Shown: positions 45,560 through 50,005 of the stretch, piece by piece
Layout: every line of letters begins with the position of its first letter
Numbering within the stretch: position 1 is the first letter of the stretch
Source of the DNA: Acidobacteriota bacterium
GTDB lineage: Bacteria; Acidobacteriota; Thermoanaerobaculia; Thermoanaerobaculales; Thermoanaerobaculaceae
Reading direction: 5' to 3'
Length of the DNA: 50,005 nucleotides
Assembly (NCBI GenBank): GCA_016213675.1
Contig: JACQZW010000046.1
Location: forward strand, 1 to 50,005
Notes under the pieces: model-generated
The model's database searches: none
What the model was told of the DNA's origin: nothing
What the model saw: the letters and a program-made list of their open reading frames with translations, nothing else
Made by a program: the position numbers and the translations under genes

Positions 45560-46189
45560 CTACGTCCTCGCCGGCGCCGCGGCGGCACCCGTCTGGCCCG
45601 CGGCGGCCGCCGGCGCGGCGCCCGGCGCGGGCGCGACCTCGGGCTCGCCCTGCGGCGCCTTGCCCGGCTTGTTGGTGTTCTTCAGGGTGAGGACGTAGGC
45701 GGTCACGGTCTGCACACGGGCGGGCCCGAGCTGGCCGGCCCACGCCACCATGCCCTTGTCGGGCACTCCGGAGGTCACGGTCTTGTGGATCTGCATCGGC
45801 GTCCCGCCGTGGATCCAGAAGGGATCGGTCAGGTTCGGCCCGACGCTGCCCTCGCCTCCCGCCCCATGGCAGGCGACGCAGAACTGCTCGAAGATCTTCC
45901 GCCCCTCGCCGACCTTCGCCGGGATCGCGGCCATCAACTCGAGGGTCCGGTCGTTGAGCTCGACCTTGGCCATCCTGGCGAGCTGCTGCTCCGCGGCGCG
46001 GGCCATCTCCGCCTCGTACCGCGTCGTCGGGTAGCTACCGACGCCGAACGTCTGGTAGACGAGCCAGTAGCCCACGGCGACCGCGATCGAGGCGTAGAGC
46101 AGCCACATGATCCAGTTGGGCGGCGGGTTGTCGAACTCCCTGATGCCGTCGAATTCGTGGTCGAGCATCTCGTCGTCGCGTCCGGTCAT
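45560..46189 (-). CDS. ccoP: cbb3 oxidase subunit CcoP with a single haem c
   Basis: 209 residues. N-terminal FixP region DHEFDGIREFDNPPPNWIMW with a membrane helix (about 27-48), then one cytochrome c domain with CVACH. Standard CcoP carries two CxxCH domains and is about 300 residues, so one haem domain is missing. The C-terminus is an Ala/Pro-rich tail of about 35 residues. ATG 46189 has GGGAGG 4 bases upstream and overlaps the ccoQ stop. Confidence 0.92.
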   Translation of the reverse strand: MTGRDDEMLDHEFDGIREFDNPPPNWIMWLLYASIAVAVGYWLVYQTFGVGSYPTTRYEAEMARAAEQQLARMAKVELNDRTLELMAAIPAKVGEGRKIFEQFCVACHGAGGEGSVGPNLTDPFWIHGGTPMQIHKTVTSGVPDKGMVAWAGQLGPARVQTVTAYVLTLKNTNKPGKAPQGEPEVAPAPGAAPAAAAGQTGAAAAPART

Positions 46190-46392
46190 CGCGCCTCCCT
46201 CCCTTCGCCGGTCCCCGGGGCCACCGGCTCGCCGTCGTCGAGCGGCAGCCGCGCCGCGCGCTCGCCGCGGCGTTTCGCATCGCGGCTGAACAGGGTGTGG
46301 CCGGCGACGGCCACGAAGCACACGAAGAGGATCAGCATGGCGACTAGGTGGAGGCCGCCGAGGCCCGTCGCGGCGATGAACTCCCGGAACAC
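46186..46392 (-). CDS. ccoQ: cbb3 oxidase subunit CcoQ
   Basis: 68-residue single-helix protein: VFREFIAATGLGGLHLVAML, ILFVCFVAVAGHTLFS, then a charged tail KRRGERAARL. GTG 46392 starts 1 base after the ccoNO stop and the gene ends in the ccoP ATG. Size, position and helix fit CcoQ, which stabilises the complex. Confidence 0.85.
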   Translation of the reverse strand: MFREFIAATGLGGLHLVAMLILFVCFVAVAGHTLFSRDAKRRGERAARLPLDDGEPVAPGTGEGREAR

Positions 46393-46393
46393 G

Positions 46394-48790
46394 TCAGCGG
46401 CTCCCGACGACCGGTGCGGCGGCGGGTTGCGGCCCGCGGCCGAGCCGCTGCAGGTAGGCGATGAGCGCGACCATCCGGGTGTCGGCGTCGATCCGCACGT
46501 TCTGCCTGGCGAGGTCGTCGCGGATCGCCGCTGCCTGCTCCCGGGCGCCGTCGACCGCGCGGCCGATCTCGGCATCCGTGTAGGGCACCCCGAGCGTCCG
46601 CATGACCTGGAGCTTCTTCGCCGTCCGCGAGGTGTCGAGGTGCGCGGTCTTCATCCACGCGTAGTCCGGCATGTTGGAGCCCGGCGAGGTCGAGCGCGGG
46701 TCCATGAGGTGCTGGTAGTGCCAGAGGTTCGGGTACTTGCCGCCGACGCGGTGGAGGTCCGGCCCGGTCCGCTTGGAGCCGAACTGGAACGGACGGTCGT
46801 AGATGAACTCCTCGAGGCGCGAGTACTCGCCGTAGCGCAGCGTCTCGGCGCGGAACGGCCGGATCATCTGGCTGTGGCAGTTGTAGCACCCCTCCGCGAC
46901 GTAGATGTCGCGCCCCTCGAGCTCGAGCGGCGAGTACGGCTTCTGCTTCCACTTGGAGACCGCCGGGACGACCGTGGCGTCCCCGGCGGCAGCGGCCGGC
47001 GCCGTCGCCGGCTGGACCGCTTCGGCGGCCGCCAGCGGCACCTCGTGGCGGATCACGATCGACGGGATCAGCTCGACGAGGCCGCCGATGAGGATGGTGA
47101 CGAGCACGAACAGCGTGAAGGCGAGCGGCGCCCGCTCCACCCGGCGGTGCCAGCTCGTCGGCGCCTTCCGCAGGTCGTGCGCGATGAGGATCGCGGCGAC
47201 GACCAGGATGATGCCGCCGGCGAGGATGACCGCGGCGATCACCGGGTTGGCGCGGCCGAGCAGGAGCGCGAGGACCAGCGCCGCCACCGACAGCACGGCG
47301 GGCGCCCCCTTGGCCAGGTCCCACACGCCGGGGTCCGGTGTCGCGTCCGGCACTGCCACCGTGACGCGGCTCTCCGTCGCCTTCCCACCCCTCGCGGTCA
47401 GCCACAGGTTCCAGACCATGAGGACGAAGCCGGTGAGGTAGGCGACGCCGCCGGCGAGGCGGGCGACGTAGAGCATCTGCGAGTTGGCGAGGCCCTGGAT
47501 GAAGTCGGGGTACTTGAGGAAGCCGTCGGCGTCGAGGGCGCGCCAGAACAGGCCTTGGTTCACCCCGTTGATCCACATCGCGACCATGTACAGGAGGATG
47601 CCGAACGTCCCCATCCAGAAGTGCGTCTCGGCGAGGCGCACCGAGCGCAGCTTGGTGTTCCACAGCCGGGGCACCAGCCAGTAGAGCATCCCCGCGGCCA
47701 TGAAGCCGTTCCAGCCGAGGGCGCCGCCGTGGACGTGGCCGACGATCCAGTCGGTGTAGTGGCCCAGCGCGTTGGCCGACTTAATCGACAGCAGCGGCCC
47801 CTCGAACGTCGACATGCCGTAGAACGTGATGCCGGCGGCGAAGAACTTGAGGACCGGGTCGGTGCGCAGGCGGTCCCAGGCGCCGCGCAGCGTGAGCAGC
47901 CCGTTGACCATGCCGCCCCACGACGGCGCGAGCAGGATGATCGAGAACACCGTCCCGAGGGTCTGCGCCCAGTCCGGCAGCGCGGTGTTGAGCAGGTGGT
48001 GGGGACCGGCCCAGATGTAGACGAAGACCAGCGCCCAGAAGTGCATCACCGACAGGCGGTAGGAGTAAATCGGCCGGTCCGCCGCCTTCGGCACGAAGTA
48101 GTACATGATCCCGAGGATCGGCGTGGTCAGGAAGAAGCCGACCGCGTTGTGCCCGTACCACCACTGCACGAGCCCGTCCTGCACCCCCGCGTACACCGAG
48201 TACGAGTGGAGCAGCGAGGTCGGCAGGTGGAGGTTGTTGACGATGTACAGCACCGGGATGGTGACGACGGTCGCGATGTAGAACCACAGGCCGACGTAGA
48301 GGTTGGGCTCGTTGCGGATGGCCATCGTCCAGAAGAAGTTGGCGGCGAAGACGACCCACACGACGGCGACCAGGATGTCGATCGGCCAGATCAGCTCGGC
48401 GTACTCCTTGCTCTGCGACAGGCCGAGCGGAAGCGTGATCGCGGCCGCCACGATGATCGCCTGCCACCCCCAGAAGTTGATCCGCGACAGGAGGTCCGAC
48501 GCCATCCGCGTCTTCAGCAGCCGCTGGGTGGAGTAGTAGATCCCGGCGAACATCATGTTGCCGACGAAGGCGAAGATCGCGGCGTTGGTGTGGAGCGGCC
48601 GCAGCCGCCCGAACGACAGCCAGGAGACGCCGAAGTTCGCCTGCCAGAAGGGGAGCTGGCTGGCGATGAGCACGCCGGCGAGCAGCGCCACCACGCCCCA
48701 CACCATCGTGGCGACGGTGAACGCGCGGACGACCCAGTCGTCGTAGACGATCTCCTTCGTGGTCGCGCCCACTGTGTGCTGGTCGGTCAC
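46394..48790 (-). CDS. ccoNO: cbb3 oxidase fused subunits CcoN-CcoO
   Basis: 798 residues. Residues about 15-480 are CcoN, the haem b/b3-CuB subunit with 12 helices (RPLHTNAAIFAFVGNMMFAG, WWYGHNAVGFFLTTP, GPHHLLNTALPDW, HYTDWIVGHVHGGALGWNGF). A linker with two or three extra helices (about 490-590) leads to CcoO, the membrane cytochrome c (EGCYNCHSQMIRPFRAETLR, 650-670, and the Met ligand region GSNMPDYAW). The usual separate ccoN and ccoO genes are fused here. Start ATG 48790 overlaps the ccoS stop. Confidence 0.95.
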   Translation of the reverse strand: MTDQHTVGATTKEIVYDDWVVRAFTVATMVWGVVALLAGVLIASQLPFWQANFGVSWLSFGRLRPLHTNAAIFAFVGNMMFAGIYYSTQRLLKTRMASDLLSRINFWGWQAIIVAAAITLPLGLSQSKEYAELIWPIDILVAVVWVVFAANFFWTMAIRNEPNLYVGLWFYIATVVTIPVLYIVNNLHLPTSLLHSYSVYAGVQDGLVQWWYGHNAVGFFLTTPILGIMYYFVPKAADRPIYSYRLSVMHFWALVFVYIWAGPHHLLNTALPDWAQTLGTVFSIILLAPSWGGMVNGLLTLRGAWDRLRTDPVLKFFAAGITFYGMSTFEGPLLSIKSANALGHYTDWIVGHVHGGALGWNGFMAAGMLYWLVPRLWNTKLRSVRLAETHFWMGTFGILLYMVAMWINGVNQGLFWRALDADGFLKYPDFIQGLANSQMLYVARLAGGVAYLTGFVLMVWNLWLTARGGKATESRVTVAVPDATPDPGVWDLAKGAPAVLSVAALVLALLLGRANPVIAAVILAGGIILVVAAILIAHDLRKAPTSWHRRVERAPLAFTLFVLVTILIGGLVELIPSIVIRHEVPLAAAEAVQPATAPAAAAGDATVVPAVSKWKQKPYSPLELEGRDIYVAEGCYNCHSQMIRPFRAETLRYGEYSRLEEFIYDRPFQFGSKRTGPDLHRVGGKYPNLWHYQHLMDPRSTSPGSNMPDYAWMKTAHLDTSRTAKKLQVMRTLGVPYTDAEIGRAVDGAREQAAAIRDDLARQNVRIDADTRMVALIAYLQRLGRGPQPAAAPVVGSR

Positions 48791-48987
48791 TGCGGTCCTC
48801 CCCCATCCTCGTCCCGGTCGGCCGCCGCGGTCGGCGGCGCGGCCACCCTCGCCCGGGCGTCGCGGGGGAGCAGCGAGAGGCGGTCGCCGTGCTCGAAGTC
48901 CCCCGCGCGGACACGCATGATAAACATGACCACCGCCGCCGTCACGAGCACGAGGCAGACGAAGACCAGGACGATCAGGACCTCCAT
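48787..48987 (-). CDS. ccoS: cbb3 oxidase assembly protein CcoS
   Basis: 66 residues: MEVLIVLVFVCLVLVTAAVV, MFIMRVRAGDFEHGDRLSLL. One N-terminal helix and the CcoS motif GDFEHGD near the middle. ATG 48987 behind GGAGGGCCGC. Overlaps ccoI by 13 bases and ccoNO by 4. Needed to mature the oxidase. Confidence 0.92.
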   Translation of the reverse strand: MEVLIVLVFVCLVLVTAAVVMFIMRVRAGDFEHGDRLSLLPRDARARVAAPPTAAADRDEDGGGPQ

Positions 48988-50005
48988 GCGGCCCTCCGGC
49001 CCGCCAGGCGGGCGATGGTGTGGGTGACGACGGTGAGCGAGCTGGCCGGCATCAGCACTGCCGCCAGCAGCGGCGTGACCAGCCCGGCGAAGCTCAAGCC
49101 CAGGGCGACGGCGTTGTAGGCGAGGGCGAAAGCGAGGTTCGCCCACACCACCCGTCGCCACCGCGCCGCCGCCTCGAGGGCGTGGCGGACGGCGGAGATC
49201 CCGTCGCCGAGGAAGTAGAAGTCGGCCCGCGCCGGGAGCTGCGGCCGGTCCACCGCCGGCGTCGCGGTGCAGAAGGCGGCGGCGAACGCCGGGGCGTCGT
49301 TGATCCCGTCGCCGACCATCAGGGTGTCGCGGCGGTCCAGCTCCCGCACCCGGGCCGCCTTGGCCTCGGGGGACAGGGAGCCTTCCGCACGGTCGGCGGG
49401 CAGCCCGATGGCGGTCGCCACCGCCCGCACCCTGGCCGCCGCGTCGCCGGACAACACCCGCACGTTGAGGCCGCGGGCGGCGAGCGCCGCGAGCTCGGCG
49501 GCGACGCCGGGCTTGAGCTCCTCGTCGAAGGCGAAGGCGGCGAGCCGCCGGCCGGCCGCCGCGAACCACGCCTCGCCGTCGGGCGCCGCCGTGCCTGGAA
49601 CCGCGAACGCCGCCCGTCCGAAGCGCCACACCCGCCCGTCCCGCCGCCACTCGAGCCCCTGGCCCGGCGTCTCCTCGAGCCCGTCGATCCCGGCGGGCGA
49701 CTCGCCGGCCGCCGCGCCGCCCACCTCGGCGGCGAGCGCCCGGCTCGCCGGGTGGTTGGAGCGGGCCGCCATCGCCGCGAGCACCGCCCGCTCGTCGTCC
49801 GACAGCGCCGCCAGGGCCTGTCGCCCCGCCGGAGCGAGCACGAGCCCGCCGCGCGTCAGCGTGCCGGTCTTGTCGAACAGCACGGTGCGGACGGCGACCG
49901 CCCGGTCGAGGAAGCCCGGCTCGCGGAGGAACACGCCGGCGCGCCGCAGGGCGACCGCCGTCAGCTCGCCGGCCAGCGGCACGGCGAGGCCGAGGGCGCA
50001 CGGGC
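48975..50005 (-). CDS. ccoI: Copper-transporting P-type ATPase CcoI, C-terminal part
   Basis: Exports copper for cbb3 oxidase assembly. The gene enters from beyond the right edge; the first visible codons read PCALGLAVPLAGELTAVALR, the CPC transport motif cut just after its first Cys. DKTGTLT (phosphorylated Asp), SNHPASRAL (HP motif), GDGINDAPA and two last membrane helices follow. Ends 13 bases inside ccoS. Confidence 0.95.
   Translation of the reverse strand, partial: PCALGLAVPLAGELTAVALRRAGVFLREPGFLDRAVAVRTVLFDKTGTLTRGGLVLAPAGRQALAALSDDERAVLAAMAARSNHPASRALAAEVGGAAAGESPAGIDGLEETPGQGLEWRRDGRVWRFGRAAFAVPGTAAPDGEAWFAAAGRRLAAFAFDEELKPGVAAELAALAARGLNVRVLSGDAAARVRAVATAIGLPADRAEGSLSPEAKAARVRELDRRDTLMVGDGINDAPAFAAAFCTATPAVDRPQLPARADFYFLGDGISAVRHALEAAARWRRVVWANLAFALAYNAVALGLSFAGLVTPLLAAVLMPASSLTVVTHTIARLAGRRAAWRS

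Noticed and set aside
44957..49027. A 1356-codon open frame on the plus strand
   Set aside because: It lies antisense to the well-supported cco operon; the frame is open only because of high G+C, and its composition is Arg/Asp/Glu-rich without any domain.

Overview
A high-GC bacterial chromosome segment, judged by eye at about 70% G+C. It carries Shine-Dalgarno-led genes, frequent GTG starts and many ATGA/GTGA start-stop overlaps. The mix of genes (rod-shape operon, cbb3 oxidase with a fused CcoNO, secreted orphan proteins with N-terminal signals, a GC-rich type I-C CRISPR locus) suggests a Gram-negative aerobe or microaerobe, perhaps Acidobacteriota. That placement is an inference and no marker gene here settles it.

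Layout. 1-7.2 kb: secreted proteins of unknown role, an FG-GAP repeat exoprotein, a polysaccharide-type ABC permease, and a coupled XRE regulator / TPR protein / secreted protein module driven by a near-consensus promoter. 7.2-12 kb: a shortened DnaJ with a heat-shock-like promoter, a divergent membrane-anchored TPR Ser/Thr kinase (probably leaderless mRNA), a small P-loop ATPase and folK. 12-18.9 kb (minus strand): PPIase, ruvA, ruvB, a lipid kinase and an NDP-forming acyl-CoA synthetase, with an inverted pair of 11-bp tandem-repeat blocks between the last two. 19-28.7 kb (plus strand): FecR-like protein, mreB, mreC, mreD, mrdA and rodA, then a 1.4-kb repeat-rich gap around one small gene, then rng. 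28.7-32 kb: desaturase, pRiA4b ORF-3 protein, an SDR gene broken by one in-frame TAG, and tRNA-Ser(GCU).

32-43.4 kb is an accessory island: a complete type I-C CRISPR-Cas system (cas3-cas5-cas8c/cas11c-cas7-cas4-cas1-cas2, leader, and 16 identical 33-bp repeats with 15 spacers). It is bracketed by inverted copies of a REP-like element. It also holds a lone type I-E-like repeat at the array end and what looks like a truncated second Cas3 HD domain before cas3. Beyond it lies an unbroken array of 21-bp degenerate units with no recognised function. 43.5-50 kb: an ankyrin protein and a minus-strand cbb3 oxidase operon, ccoI(partial)-ccoS-ccoNO-ccoQ-ccoP-ccoG.

The cas genes and array are co-oriented on the minus strand, so adaptation, crRNA processing (Cas5), surveillance (Cas5/7/8c/11c) and target degradation (Cas3) are all encoded. 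The most unusual signals are the 21-bp array, the inverted 11-bp blocks, the inverted repeat pair at 25.8-27.2 kb, and the signs of older CRISPR material at the edges of the I-C locus.
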